Positions 1 to 12,091 of a stretch of DNA of 64,000 nucleotides are shown in pieces. The notes beneath the pieces are model-generated. The model saw nothing but the letters and a program-made list of their open reading frames with translations, was not told the DNA's origin and made no database searches. The position numbers and the translations under genes were made by a program. Origin of the DNA: Pararge aegeria (taxonomy: Eukaryota > Arthropoda > Insecta > Lepidoptera > Nymphalidae); NCBI RefSeq assembly GCF_905163445.1, contig NC_053200.1, positions 10,974,001 through 11,038,000 on the forward strand, written 5' to 3'. Positions within the stretch are counted from its first letter, which is position 1. Every line of letters begins with the position of its first letter.

Positions 1-150
1 CTACAGAGCACGGGTCTCCTCCAACAATGGGAAAGGGTTAAAGCCCTAGTCCACCACGCTGGCCTAGTGTGTATTGGTGGACTCCATGTAGATCTCTCAG
101 GCATACAGGTTTCCTTACGATGTTTTCCTTCACCGTTGAAGCAAGCACTA
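1..150 (+). repeat. Dispersed lepidopteran-type repeat, truncated by window start
   Basis: The segment carries the block 'gggttaaagccctagtccaccacgctgg...ttggtggactcc...ggtttcctt.cgatgttttccttcaccgttgaagcaagc' in outline. The same blocks recur at about 3700-3920, 15057-15200, 32840-33010 (reverse), 40600-40815 (reverse) and 43085-43190. The repetition within the window is direct evidence of a dispersed family. No coding potential is visible. Confidence 0.7.
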
Positions 151-771
151 AATATGTAAGTAATTTCCTAAGTAATTTCCTGGCGTATAACCTGTTTATA
201 GGTCAATTTGATCTTACGGCACTTCGAGATAGTCTTATCTGTAAAATGTAGGTATAAGGTGAAAACCAAGGTTAAACAATATTACGTTTCATTATAAAAT
301 AAGAATTATCTGCGGGGACTGTCTCGTATTGCATTGAAACTTTCAAATAGATCAATCGAATTTTATCCGGACAACTAGCAATGACACAAGATATAGGTAT
401 CACGTAAAAACAACACTGGCAGTGCAACAGTGCAAGTTGCATTTTTTAAAGCGCATTTACTGTACCATAATTAGTGTAATTAATTTATTACGAGTTTGAC
501 CCATTTGAGATGCGTGGTCTAAGCTCTATATATCTCCTTTGTGAGAGGAGGCATGTCCTCGACCCTGCAGTTGTCTATTACTTATGTTCATCGTATTTAT
601 TACACTACATACCTTTTAAATTGACAAAAAAATTAAAACATTGGACTTAAATTCATAATACATATTTAGTGCTGATTTTTTTATAAAATTGACTTCAGTT
701 TAATAGGTTATCATAAAAAAATCAGTCGTTAGTGTTGTTATAAACATTAAACTTAGGTATAATTAATAACA

Positions 772-890
772 CAATCATCATCATCATATCAACCGATACC
801 TCGCTACTGCTGGGCATGGGTTGATAGGGAGTTCTTAGTGCAATGATATGTTGCCGTCCACGTCCCTGCGACTTCTTTGATTTCGTCTGT
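772..890 (-). repeat. LINE 3'-tail fragment (RTE-like C-terminus remnant)
   Basis: The stretch has the layout 'atcatcatcatatcaacc...ctgctgggca...gggagttc...tgcgacttctttgatttcgtc', matching the better preserved copy at 50115-50320. That copy reads on the minus strand as the end of an RTE-type reverse transcriptase ORF. This one is strongly decayed. Confidence 0.5.
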
Positions 891-1239
891 CTCTATAATC
901 CAAAAACAAAAAAAAATCTAAGCTTCCTTTTTGCGTGACGAGACTTATACAATAATAATAGATAATGATTGAACACAGATTCATTTACGACTACATTTAA
1001 CTGGCCTCAGGACTCAGACACAATACCGTAGCAATTATAAATGTTTCTCGCGACCCGGTAAAACATAGCCATCAACTCCTAATTAATGTACTAAGCGTGT
1101 TGCTTATTCGCATTTTGTTTACACACAAAGTTTAGGGACACTCGATAAGCGAGAGTCGTGCAGTGCGGCCGTGTCTGTGAAATACTGAAGTGTCAATTTG
1201 TTTGGTTCGGATGAGTGAACGGTAGCGTTATAGTGCAAT

Positions 1240-4200
1240 ATGGAGAGCGCGGTCCACGCGCCCTTGCGTGTCGGGAAGAAGATGCGAAAGAGACGGGAGT
1301 TGGACGCTTTAGTGGGAGGTGGGGGTGCTCGAGGCGGGAGGCTTTTGTCCGCCTCGAGTGACGAAGGGGAGCCGTGGGGAAGGCGGACGTCGCGTCGACG
1401 TCGCTCCCGCCCGTTCGTCCGCCTCGCCGCCGCCCTGGCTCTGTGTGTATGCGTTGTTTCCGCTGCTACGGTGCTATGGCTTTTTGTGGATGTGCGACGA
1501 CAGATAGTATCCCTACGGATAGAGATGGACCGAGGTTTGTTGATAGGAATTCGCTACTGTAACTTATGACTTCCCCAAAGCCAATGCAGTGGCCGTGTTG
1601 ACGTCGCTTCAGCCATTTCGTCCGCCTCGCCGAAGTCATGCGTTGTTGTCACTTCTACGGTACTATGGCTTTTTTGTAGATATGAAACGAAACATAGTAT
1701 TCCTTCGGATTGAGATGGACCGAGGTTTTTGATATCAATTCGCTACTGTAACTTATGATGTCCCCAAATCCAATGCAGTCGCCGTGTTGACGTCGTTTCA
1801 GCCATTTCGTCCGCTTTGCGATGCCATATGTTATACCCACTGCTACGGCTATGCCTTTTTTTTCGTGTGAGATAACGAATTGGCGCAGTTTGCAGCGACC
1901 TGCTTTCTGAGCCCAAGGCCGTGGGTTTGATATCCACTACTGGAAAATGTTTGTGTGATGAGCATGAATGTTTTTCAGTGTCTGGGTGTTTATATGTATA
2001 TTCTAAGTTTTTATGTATATTATTCATAAAAATATCCGTAGCACAAGCTACGCTTACTTTGGGGCTAGATGTGTGTAGCGTATTAAAAAAAAAAAAGTGT
2101 CTTTACAAATAGACCTACATTTTACCTCCAAGATACATACGCGGCATATTAATTATCTCCTTTTTTTAGTAAAATGTATACGTAAGAGAGTTGTTCCTAC
2201 GTATTAAAAGCAGTTTGTGTTCTCTCAGCGCCTAGCAGAACAAAATATTAGCTTTTTCTTGTATACCGAAATAATTGTAATACCCTGTTGAAATACGAGG
2301 AACATACTATGTCGATGGGAGTTGATGAAGTAACGTTATACCCTTTATTTTAAATTGAAGGAGGGGAGGCTCTTATCCGCGTCGAATTAATGAAGGGATA
2401 TCTTTGGGGGATTAAAGGACTAACGGTGCTGCGTTGTCTCCCTCTTCCGTCTCGGTGTTTATTACGTGCAGACGCCAGACACATATGCATTTCCCCCTAT
2501 ATAAACGACAGCATAAAGAAGTACTTATGAAGTTATAGTTGGTAATAAAAACCTTATATCTTTGCTTCCTTCTAGGAAGCGTTCATTCGCGATTTATCAA
2601 AATTCTGCGATGGGGTCTCTAAAGTTATCGATGTATAAAAAATAATGTATTCTCGGCAAAATTTGTTCTGTGAATATTTACCGTTATAAAAAAGTCCGTC
2701 AATCTTCATTAATGTCGGATTATCAATTATTATATAAAATGGTTTTAAATAGAGAATGATATTCATTCCCATGATTTGTTTACAAAAGAAACAACATTAA
2801 AAATAGCACTGGATAGGTGCTTCAACTGTCAATTTAGTTTAGTTAAATCAAATAAAATTAAATCAAAACTTCATTTATTCAAGTAAGCCTAGTGGGAGGC
2901 TTCGGCTGTGGCTAGTTACATCCCTACCATCAAATAAGTGCTGCCAAGCGATTAAGCGTTCCGGTACTATGTCGCGTATGTACATCTTACAATGTACGCT
3001 ACCAGGTTAGCCCGCTACCACCTTATACTGCGACACGCTAGCCATCAGCTTAAATTGCAGTCAAGGGCTAACTTGAAGTAAAATTTAAAAAAAAAACCCA
3101 TAGAGAAAAGGCTTTTGATTTGTAACCATTTAATATGTTGTATTGAAATAGTGGCGATAACTGCATTAAGGATTTGTGTACATAAGACATATCACTATTA
3201 TATATAAATAGTATGTTTCCTTAAATTCGAAATGTCGTTATTATATTGTGGAAATACATATTGAATAATATTTAATGGCGTGTTTATGTTATTTAAGGCA
3301 TCAGAGTCCATGGTCAATGGCATTTTAACCTCAGACCTTGAAATGGCGGTTTCAGTTCCGTAGATTATATCATTGTACTGACTTCTTTACTTCGCATTTT
3401 TTTAAACGATTTTAAGATCCTTCATTTCGTTTAGAAGTTACAGCTGAGCTGTTTAGAATGCTTTTTACATATTTTTACGAATCTAATGCCAGAACAATAT
3501 TCTATTCAGGTTTCTTAACGATGACGATTTTCCTTTAGTGTACGAAACTATTTACCATTAAAGTGCCGTGAACCAAATTAGTTGCAGTATTTAGGTACAC
3601 TTGATACACACCTGAAAATCTAAGAAGTGTTTAATCTTTATTATATATGTCCCTAATCTGTTGACTCCGAAATTACTTGTCAAAAAGTAACAGCAATCAT
3701 GATCATCATCATATCAACTCATTACCGGCACACTACAAGGCAGACCCGTGCCCGCCCCTCCAACAATGAGAAGGGGTTAAGGCCGTAGTCCACCACGCTG
3801 GCCCAGTGCGGATTGGTGGACTTCACACGTCTTTGAGAACATTATGAAGAACTCTCAAACATGCATGTTTCCTCACGATGTTTTCGTTCACCGTTGAAGC
3901 AAGTGATATTTTATTTGATTAAAACGCACATAACTTAAGTTTAAAAGTCAGAGGTGCGATTGTGATTTGCGACTGGGATTAAAACTCGCCCCCCTGAAAG
4001 GAAAAATGAAGTCCTACCCACTCGCCGCGTTAAATCAAACGTAACAGTGTAACTAAGATAAAAAAGCAGTTGCTAAATATGGGCTTTAGACCCTACAACT
4101 ACTTAGTCTTTATACAAATTAAAATATCTAATACGGAAGACTATGTGGCTATACTAAAACACAGTATTAAACATCTCCATTATCTTCAGTGATTTGTTTT

Positions 4201-7200
4201 ATATAGCTGATAAACGTTAAGTGACTTTGTCAGATAGGGTATCAAAACATATATGTAACTGCCTGTGGACTTCTTCTTAAGTTGTTTGTGGACTTCTTAT
4301 ACCAGCAGGGCTAGCACGGGCGGTAGATAAAAATTATATCCCCTAAAAGGGATATAATTAACGTGCCCACCTGCTAAATCACTGGAACATGGAATAGGAG
4401 AAGTTTACCCCTGTTTATTATTACACATATATTATTCGGATATTATATCCACTTGTACGCCAGTGCTCTGAGAGTTGATAAAGCTGTAGGAGAAGATACA
4501 TTTTTATCCCCGGGGAGATAATTGTCTCCTGCCCATGCTAGCCGTGCAGGTGTTGTAATCGTAAAAAGTTGTAAAAAGTTTTAGATAAAAACTAAAGCTA
4601 CGAGGGTTCCTAACGCTTAGGTTAGCAATGCAGTTATCATCATTATAAATGGAAATACTGATTGCATTCATATCAAACAATATGAATAAAGAAATGTTTG
4701 AGTAGGTACTAACAACCTTAGCTTATAAAAAAGTATCAAGTTTATCTACATTATAAACGTCACAACATGTAACTACTCCCCGTCCCGATCTTTACTTTTC
4801 TATCGAAGTGAAATCTTCAGTAGAATCGTTGTGATTTGGAACTCGATGAAACAAAATTGCGTCACGATAAAGAAAGAAGCGTAGAAATGTATCGGAGAGA
4901 ATGAGATAGAATACATTTAAAATTTTGTTTCCTATTTAAGTTACCATGGAAACTGAATAATATTTAATAAATGCATTATAGGTTTTCTTTTTATTAACAG
5001 TATCAACGAGCAGTGCAGGCGTCGGCGACGAATTACAAGTATGCCACACACAAGCAAAAGAATTAAGAACGAATGCGAGCGAACTTAGCGCTCGATTAAA
5101 CAAATTGGAGCTCGATTTCCAACAACTGTCGAAACAAATGACACAGGCGGCGAAAGAGTTGAGCTCCGTGTCCGAACAGCTGTCTGCAGCGCCAAAATTA
5201 GCAGACATGCCGCGTCGCCTGGCGGAGTTGCAGCGGACCGTTGCTGACTTCGGATCCCAGGTTAGTATCTTCCCAAAGTAGCAGGTGGCGACTAAGTTAA
5301 CTAAAGCCGAAGAAGTTGAGTTCTGTGTGCTAGCAATCTTTTGTTGCTCCTAACATTATAGACGAGCAGAGATGAGACCAGTCCCATCTTTGATAAGCCA
5401 CCGTTGATATTAAATAAGTAAAGTGTTAAGGTTAATTTGCATGCAAATCAAAAGAATTAAACCAAAGCACGACAGTCGCTCTGCCCCCGCTTTTTTAATT
5501 TTTTTAATCCTCTATGATATCCATTTAATGATATGCCGGAAAGGGCAATTTTGATCTAAATGAAACGAACAACTTATCTAGTGTATTTATTTGTATAAAG
5601 AATAATACTGTTTTTTTACATATCTTGATAAATAACCCGTAACTTAAAAATGGTTACAGTGGGTTATCCTTAGGAGATAACCATATACCATAGGGGCCTT
5701 TTTATCAGTCCTTTTAAGATAAATACAATTTCGATGTACTTACATTAATTTCATTTATCTATACAACATATACCCCTTCCTCTTGAATCACTCCATCTAT
5801 TGCTGAAACCTGCTTTTAAATCCGTTGCGTATTTTAAAAGATCTAAGCGTATAAACAGCGGGATCATCTAGCCCCAAAGTAAGCGTAGCTTGTGTTATGG
5901 ATACTAAGATGACTGACGAATATTTTTATGAATAATACTTACATAAATGCTTATAAAATACAGATAAACTCCAAGGCACTGAAAATCATTCATGTTCATT
6001 ACTCAAGCATTTTCCCACTGTCGCTGCCCACTGCGCCAGTCGGCCGTTAAACACTGTCTTTATAGCCCAAGTTTGAACCCTGAGTTACTCGAATTCGACT
6101 TATACCTACAGCTATCTCTTGGTCCACCTATCGCATAAGTTTGGGGTATTAAATAACTTAATCATGCCTAAAACTTCAGATAAGCGGTTTCGACAGTTCA
6201 CTAACGTCGACTCGCAAGCAAGCCGCTACAGCCACGTCGGGGGTCGAGGAATTGAAGACTCTACTCTCACAGCTTCAAGGCAAAACGAACGAGACAATCG
6301 CAAACCTAACAGTGACGTCACAGAAAGAGGATGAAATGAAGCAACAAATAACTGCCTTGAATACTACACTTGTTAGCAGGCTCGACGGGCTACAAGCGCG
6401 ACTTGACGATATGAACGTGAGTTGATTCATTATATTAACTTTGCCACCTAATTGTTTCATGCATGAATTGAAGGTAAATACAGCCTTGGATAATGATCCT
6501 GTATTAATGGATTGCATTTGATAATTGTGGTTTAAGAAATTTATGGTTTTCATAAGCAAATATTCACTTACATAAAAACTTTCAGGCTATAACATAATTA
6601 GAGTAGGTCTGCTACATTGCAATTTAGAGTGTGTCTAACCTTTAAGTTAATATGGATATTAACTAAAATTGAGGAAATAAACTTAGTACCTGTTGCAAAT
6701 AATTTTCAACATCGGTACACAAAAAATTCTAATAATGGGTGAAAAAAAATTAAAAATAATACTTACAGCCAAGCATAGGACATTCTCCTTTGAAGTCGAT
6801 TAAAGGAGAAAAAACAAAAGCTTTGAATTATACTTTTGTAAACAAAATAGATTGCAGTTGAAAATTTAGTATATTTAATCAATTGAAAACTAAAAAAAAC
6901 TAGATAGATCTAAAGTCCTTTTTCTTTACTGTAATATATGTTGGTAATAAGTGATTATGCAGACTTAGAAGGTAGCTGGCTAAGCTGTAAAGCGTATGAC
7001 AGTCTTTTTAGACACACCCCTAATCGGTTTCCGCGCGGCATCGTCTCATTTGGTACGGCGGTAACTAAGTACGATTGGACAAATCTTCTTTTCTCTACAG
7101 CTGCTGACACAAGATGCCTGCGCAAAAACTTACCTTTTATAGCTAGACATAGTGAAGAAGTGAAGAAGAATTTAATTGATTGAGTATGTCCTTTCGTTTT

Positions 7201-9276
7201 GACAGAAGCCGTTAAGCATAGTGGCACCAGTAAGCTCGTTGACACTCGCGCCAAGTGTCGCATCGCCTGCGCCAGTCCCACCGTCTGCGCCAGTCGCTGG
7301 AGTTAACGCTTCAATCCCAGGTAAATTCTATAACCATTAGCATTATTGGACTTACCCACCTTACTATACCACTTACCTATATTATTACTGTACAGGTTTC
7401 TGATAATAGTAACATCATACTATTATTGACACGGCGGCCATGTTTAATTTAAAAAACAATGTTATATTCATTCTAAGTCACCCGGGTAACCGTGAAAACG
7501 ACACCCATATTTTTAAATTGTCAGGCGGCCATCTTTGATTTAAATTTGAATACCAAATATGCGAATAATGCAAAAGTCTGTATGAATGGCTGGATGTATT
7601 TTGTTACTCTTTAACGCAAAAACTACTGGACCATATTATGTAAGTTGTTTCGGGAAGGGTATGTGTAACTCGCTGACAGGAGGTCAGACTACATACTAAA
7701 ACGAACGAGTCTATTCACCTGTTCAAACATAGCTTAAAAAATGATAACTTATCTTTGTAATTAAGTACTGTGTAAGTTTATGATAGCATATATATATATC
7801 ATGAACCTCTATTCTTATATACATAAATTTACATTTTACCTATATTTTGTAGTTATTACGTAAATAAAGTATGTATGTTTATGTAAGTTTATTTATTTTT
7901 TTTCGTTTTTTTTCTTTGCACCATCCACTTTCCAACTTTTTATCGGTTTCGCACGCTCAGGTTATCTTTAAAAAAAGATCACTCCTAGTGTTAAAGCCGC
8001 CTTTGCACTACGTACTATTTCTGTTCTCCTTGTGTTGTTTCTTTACAGTTTTGATGAGATAAAGTTTTGTATGCTATTCTATTACCCAGCGCGGAGCCGT
8101 CTAAGTTATACATCATTTTCGCATTAAACTGTGGTTACGCTACTCTAAACCCGCATCCGCGGCACTACTGAGAGCACTTCCCAAACCTTATTTTATGAGC
8201 TTCACCGCCCGCGATATAGAATACACCCTAGATTAACACTTGGCTTCATTTAATCCCAGAAAAATGTAAAAAATGTGTTCAGCGTGACTTATGACCAATA
8301 AAACACGGACGATGCCGCGTGCAAGAGCTACTAGATAATAATTTTAAAATCAAAAAGCAAGGCTCTGAGACATATAGCGAGCGATCGGAGTATCTACTTT
8401 AATCTCTTCCAGGCACAGGTTTTCAACATGGGCTTTAACGATTATTTATTAGTACAATGGGACCAACTAAGCATGCTCTCCAAGTCACGGGAGTTTTACA
8501 GAGAATTTTCTTACAAAAACCCTCAATATAATTTTTCATACCTTTGATAATATTTCAGTTTAATAACTCCTTTAATCGTGAATACGGCGTAACAAATCGT
8601 AGAAAAGTTACTATGAAGCACAGTAATTAATTTAATTAATCGTTTAAATACTTTTTCTAGAGATTCTTTAAATAAGATATCCGAAGGACAAACTACCAAA
8701 AACCTGATCTTAAGAATCTAAATTCACATTTCTTGTTTATTCAAATATAAATGACACACCCACGACTTTTCGCGTGGAATATTATAATTAGACATTTATT
8801 ATTCCATCTAAAATGTATTTAAATATATCAAATGTCGTCATTAGACTATCATGATTTTATGGTTCTATATAAATGCTTACGTATAATAAAAATGTCCGGA
8901 GAGATTAGAACATTTTATTCAAATAATTTATTCTTCAATAATTATATTTTATTTGAGGTAATTTACTCCAGTTTTCTCTTTTTTCACTCATTTTTCTCTC
9001 AGTTTAAATAATAGTTTCTTACCTTTGGAAATGAATTGATATCTTAAACAAAGTATTCAATAATATGGAGTAGAGACTTTGGGACCGTGGGGTCCGGAGG
9101 CAAGAGCGCTTTTCAAAGAATTAGCGAAAAGGGTTTTCGAGTCTACCGGTGATCCTAGAGCGGGCAGTTACCTTGGCCAACGAATTAGTTTTGCCATCCA
9201 AAGGGGCAATGCTGCTAGCATCTTAGGAACCGTGCCTCGCTGCGGTGGTTTCGAAGACGTTTTAGATTTAATTTAG
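1240..9276 (+). CDS. EFCAB14: EFCAB14-like single-pass membrane coiled-coil protein
   Basis: Five coding exons join in phase: 1240-1534, 5001-5260, 6180-6416, 7206-7320 and 9074-9276, giving 1110 nt or 369 residues plus TAG. The start ATG has an in-frame TAG 9 nt upstream; Met15 is an alternative start that aligns with the vertebrate N-terminus. Residues 15-25 (MRKRRELDALV) resemble the start of EFCAB14. One hydrophobic helix lies at about 61-83 after an Arg-rich stretch, suggesting a type II membrane protein. Residues about 99-264 are heptad-like coiled coil, and the block AAPKLADMPRRLAELQ resembles the EFCAB14 central region. Residues 265-302 are a Ser/Pro/Ala linker. The last exon gives a helical C-terminus ending DVLDLI, with no canonical DxDxDG EF-hand loop. 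Cellular function is not established. The acceptor before exon 5 is weak in pyrimidines, so that junction is the least certain. Confidence 0.72.
1398..1871 (+). repeat. Tandem repeat of EFCAB14 exon-1 3' part plus donor (3 units)
   Basis: The unit begins 'acgtcgct', runs through the transmembrane coding segment, the donor 'gaccgaggttt' and 'cgctactgtaacttatga', and ends 'ccgtgttg'. Unit 1 is about 1398-1600 and overlaps the real exon end at 1534. Unit 2 is about 1601-1789. Unit 3 starts at 1790 and is cut off near 1871, where a SINE begins. Units 2 and 3 carry stops and indels, so they look like non-coding copies within intron 1. Confidence 0.85.
1872..2078 (+). repeat. tRNA-headed SINE, 5'-truncated and decayed copy
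   Basis: The order of blocks is that of the complete copy at 41345-41618: 'attggcgcagt', 'gcagcgacc', 'gctttctgag', 'ccaaggccgtgggtttga', 'ggaaaatgtttgtgtgat', 'ttcataaaaatatcc', 'acaagctacgcttactttgg', 'ctagatg'. It abuts the third exon-1-derived unit. The B-box is degenerate. Confidence 0.8.
2870..3080 (+). repeat. Dispersed repeat fragment ('gggaggcttcggc' family)
   Basis: After a short LINE-tail-like piece (2866-2890), blocks 'gtgggaggcttcggctgtgg', 'gccaagcgattaagcgtt', 'ccaggttagcccgctacca' and 'gtcaagggctaacttg' appear in order. The same family is at 17684-17822 (plus) and 19375-19545 (minus), with a fragment near 37965-38050. Non-coding. Confidence 0.65.
3700..3915 (+). repeat. Dispersed lepidopteran-type repeat, nearly complete copy
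   Basis: Runs from 'catcatcatatcaactcattaccgg' blocks through 'ggggttaaggcc', 'accacgctggcccagtgcgg', 'ctttgagaacattatg' and 'ctcacgatgtttt' to 'caccgttgaagcaagtga'. It lies in intron 1 of the EFCAB14-like gene and is the best preserved copy of the family seen at the window start. Confidence 0.75.
4305..4547. mobile_element. MITE family A, copy 1 (terminal inverted repeats)
   Basis: The left end 'gcagggctagcacgggc' and the right end (reverse complement) 'gcacggctagcatgggcagg' form imperfect terminal inverted repeats, followed on both sides by 'gagataa' and 'tatccc' blocks. The internal part has 'ggagaagtttaccc' and 'ccacttgtacgcc'. Related copies are at 10161-10400, 16226-16465, 24173-24426 and 56521-56749. 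There is no ORF, so it is a non-autonomous element. Confidence 0.75.
5866..6052 (-). repeat. tRNA-headed SINE, internally deleted
   Basis: Plus-strand text begins 'ctagccccaaagtaagcgta' and ends 'actgcgccagtcggccgtta', the reverse complement of the SINE. About 30 bp around the B-box is missing compared with the copy at 31078-31323. It lies in intron 2 of the EFCAB14-like gene, about 130 bp before exon 3. Confidence 0.8.
7855..8068 (+). repeat. LINE 3'-tail remnant (same family as 45160-45416)
   Basis: Shares ordered blocks with 45160-45416: 'tatgtatgtt.atgtaagttta', a T-rich run, 'gcaccatcca', 'tttttatcgg', 'cgcacgctcaggtt', 'aaagccgcctttgcac'. It ends close to 'aaagtttt...ctattctatt', as expected for a LINE 3' end. 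It lies in intron 4 of the EFCAB14-like gene. Confidence 0.65.
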
Positions 9277-10160
9277 TTTTATATAGTTTATATTTATAAT
9301 ATAATATACAAATAATTTAAAGAATCATGTGTATCTAAAGTTCAATATTTTTTTATTTACTTATAATAGGTACACATTACAACTATAATATGTTAATTAA
9401 TGTAGGAAGTCTACATGAAAATGGTATTAATGCCGCGATTTGTATTTCTTGTTGATAGTAAAGGCGACCTCAAGGTGAGGTCAGCGGCCATTCCGCGTTC
9501 ACAGTTATAATTGTATTTACCTCATGTCTTAATGTTAAGGTTACAGTTAAATTAACTTTTAACTAACCACCTTGTGGGAAAAAACCTTTTCTTTTCTTTT
9601 TTCCTGATACATTAGTGTGGAAACTGTCAAATAGATTATAAATGACATTGCATTGTCTTATTTTTGTTTGCGATCGATTTTGTTCTTACTGTTCAGTCTT
9701 TGAGTAGATTATTTGATTGTACTGTTCCTATAAAATGTAGTTAAAAAAAAATCTTGTGGGATTTTTTTGACCCCCTTAATACAGTATGTAGGAAACCTTA
9801 ACATACACGTATTCGCACCAATAATAATAATATTAGTATGTATATTCCCTGATCGGTTGTTTTATCTGTTACAGGACCAGCAAAACCTATCTTGCTCCAG
9901 TCAAATTAAAGTAAGGCATGCTCATAAACTTGTCAACGTCCATACGACAAATATTATTTTTCAAAAAAAAAAAACAATTGTCAAAAAGATACCATCCAAA
10001 TTAGAAAATTAATGGTAAGGTTATGATATTTTTCTGAAAAAGTACTTCTGTTGGATTTAAAACGGAAAACACACAGGAGCCTGGGCGGATAGAAATTGGA
10101 CCACGCAATCAGGTAAAAATACATTTCATACTTGCATAGTGTGTACGATTTTAAAAAACA
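9277..10160. other. AT-rich 3' flank of the EFCAB14-like gene, no gene seen
   Basis: Follows the TAG at 9274-9276. It has long A/T runs and no canonical AATAAA within the first 100 bases. A short imperfect palindrome (gacctcaaggtgaggtc, 9466-9482) is present. I see no coding region. Confidence 0.5.
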
Positions 10161-10400
10161 CTAGCACCAGCATAGGGAGACAAAAATTTTATCCTTCGAT
10201 TAAATACACTGATAACGTATAAAATAAATGATGACAGGGAAATTGAGAAGTTTACCGCCTTTTGATATTACAGTTATTTTATTTGGACAAGGCCCGTGCA
10301 CCCATGCTCGGAGAGTGTATAAAACTGGGTGATTAACCTGGGATAACCAGTTTGTACTTTCCCCGCAGATATCATGTCTCCTGCCCGATGCTAGCCGTGT
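10161..10400. mobile_element. MITE family A, diverged copy 2
   Basis: Starts 'ctagcaccagcatagggagac' and ends 'tgtctcctgcccgatgctagc', with internal 'gagaagtttacc', 'gtgcacccatgctcggaga' and 'taaaactgggtg' blocks in the order of the other family A copies. More decayed than the copies at 4305 and 16226. Confidence 0.65.
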
Positions 10401-11384
10401 AGATGGTGTCAAAAAAATGGTTTTAGCCATGAACTCATTTTTATTTGGTAACTTGTGTTATATAGCCAAATATCCTTTTGATACCAATAATGTCGTACAA
10501 AAGGACGAGAGTCCATAGCTTTCTAGCAGTTTAACAACTTTCATAAAACTAACTTTATTCCATTTTTTTTTGCTTGTCTTATTATGGAAACTATCTGCTC
10601 ATAACTTTTTAGCGTAAAAGCAGTTAAGAGAATATATATATTTTTTGTTTTTATTTATTTTAAAGCTTCTGTTTATTTTATTTAAAAAAAATACTTTACA
10701 CTAAAATGTAATAAAAACATCGTTATCATAATAAGACAAGTTAGCGAAAATAGAGTATTATACACAAACATTTTAGCACGGACCTTGCTTCTTCTCCTGT
10801 GTGTTTGGCGTTTAAATGCTAACTAAGGAAAATTTATCATTGTTTGCAAGGTTACAAAATGTTGTACTCAACCTAAAAAGCGCTCAAATAGGATTTTTCA
10901 AAATTCAGTTTGCGTTTAGTTTGATATGAATGTGAATGATTATGTCCTTGAGGTCAAGCACAGAACATTGAAAGCGTTTTTTGTTTTTTTTAATTCATAA
11001 TAGACTAGATTTTTTTCAATAATTTCGGCTTGTTATTTTTCCATTCCTTAAATTTTCTTCTGGATGAAAAATACCCTATCCACTTTTCTATCTCCTGAAA
11101 ACGTGTATGCAAAATTTTATGGTGTTCGGTTCAGTGTTTGAGGTGAAAGCGTTACAAAGTAACTCACATTCGATTTTTTTTATTTCTTAGGATTAGCTCA
11201 AAACGAATGTGTCCTAAGCATATTAACGTCCCACCGGTGGACACAAGCCTCCTGTAATAATTTCTGTGAATTCCAATTTGATGGTATGGAATCTTTTTTT
11301 GTATTGCACACGCAAAATGATGAGGATGCAATTACAAAAAAATAGAAAAAAAACTGAAACTAGCTCTTGGGTTATTAAATTGTC

Positions 11385-11660
11385 AAAAGCGATGAGAGCG
11401 CTGGTCTCAAAATTCTGTGCTAAGTCACATGTAGAGAACGATCTATCAACGTTTTAGCAATTAAAGCAAATATTTTACAACAAAACATGAGAAACTTATA
11501 CATGTTTATTACCTACTGGGTTTTTGACGCTGTATTTTAGTCAAAAACATCGATAGCGCTGATCTCAAAATTCTGTGCTAGGCCACGTATGTATAGGACA
11601 AATAATCGAGAAAAATCAATCAACGAATATGCTCTTAATAAAGCAATTAAAGTAGATGAT
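11385..11660 (+). repeat. Two-unit imperfect direct repeat, about 155-bp period
   Basis: The block 'gcgctggtctcaaaattctgtgctaagtcac' near 11397 recurs as 'gcgctgatctcaaaattctgtgctaggccac' near 11555. Both are followed by 'caa.gaat' or 'atcaac' and 'gcaattaaag' blocks. Non-coding, between the EFCAB14-like and GCAT genes. Confidence 0.6.
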
Positions 11661-11699
11661 TGTGCCAACGTTTTTGTAAACAAAAGCCTTAATTTAAAC

Positions 11700-11825
11700 T
11701 GAATTGACAATTGTAAACATAGTGCTATCCTTTTCTAGACGAAAAGCACAGCACTACTTTTAGAACTGTCAATTTAGTTCAGTTATAAATTTATGTATAA
11801 CAGAACCGGCACCACTTAAAGGTTG
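11700..11825. repeat. Short dispersed element ('tagtgctat...ggcacca' family)
   Basis: Blocks 'aacatagtgctat', 'agcactactttt', 'aactgtcaatttagtt' and 'ccggcaccac' match the copy at 49079-49190. Shorter traces occur near 2777-2870, 48430-48480 and 59110-59190. No ORF. Confidence 0.55.
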
Positions 11826-11972
11826 ACATTGTACAACCCTAAAACAACAATCATTATTTGAATTTAAATCAATGCTGCATTACAGTTTATCTTCAAATTG
11901 AAAAAACACAAATAACGTGCCATAACGTTATACAATGTTTTTTCACGCTCTGATATCTGAAAGGTACTGTTG

Positions 11973-12091
11973 GGTTGCGTTGCGTTGCGTCTGCATCTTC
12001 TTAAGTGTATTTTAAATGATATGCCACTTAGAGCCGTCGTAAAAGCGCAGTAGCTACAGTGCGTTGCAACTACGTAACGCAACGCAACGCG
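11973..12091. mobile_element. Small TIR element with GTTGC-repeat ends
   Basis: The left end 'gttgcgttgcgttgcgt' and right end 'acgcaacgcaacgc' form terminal inverted repeats around about 90 bp of unique sequence. This is a MITE-like structure; no second copy was noticed in the window. Confidence 0.6.
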
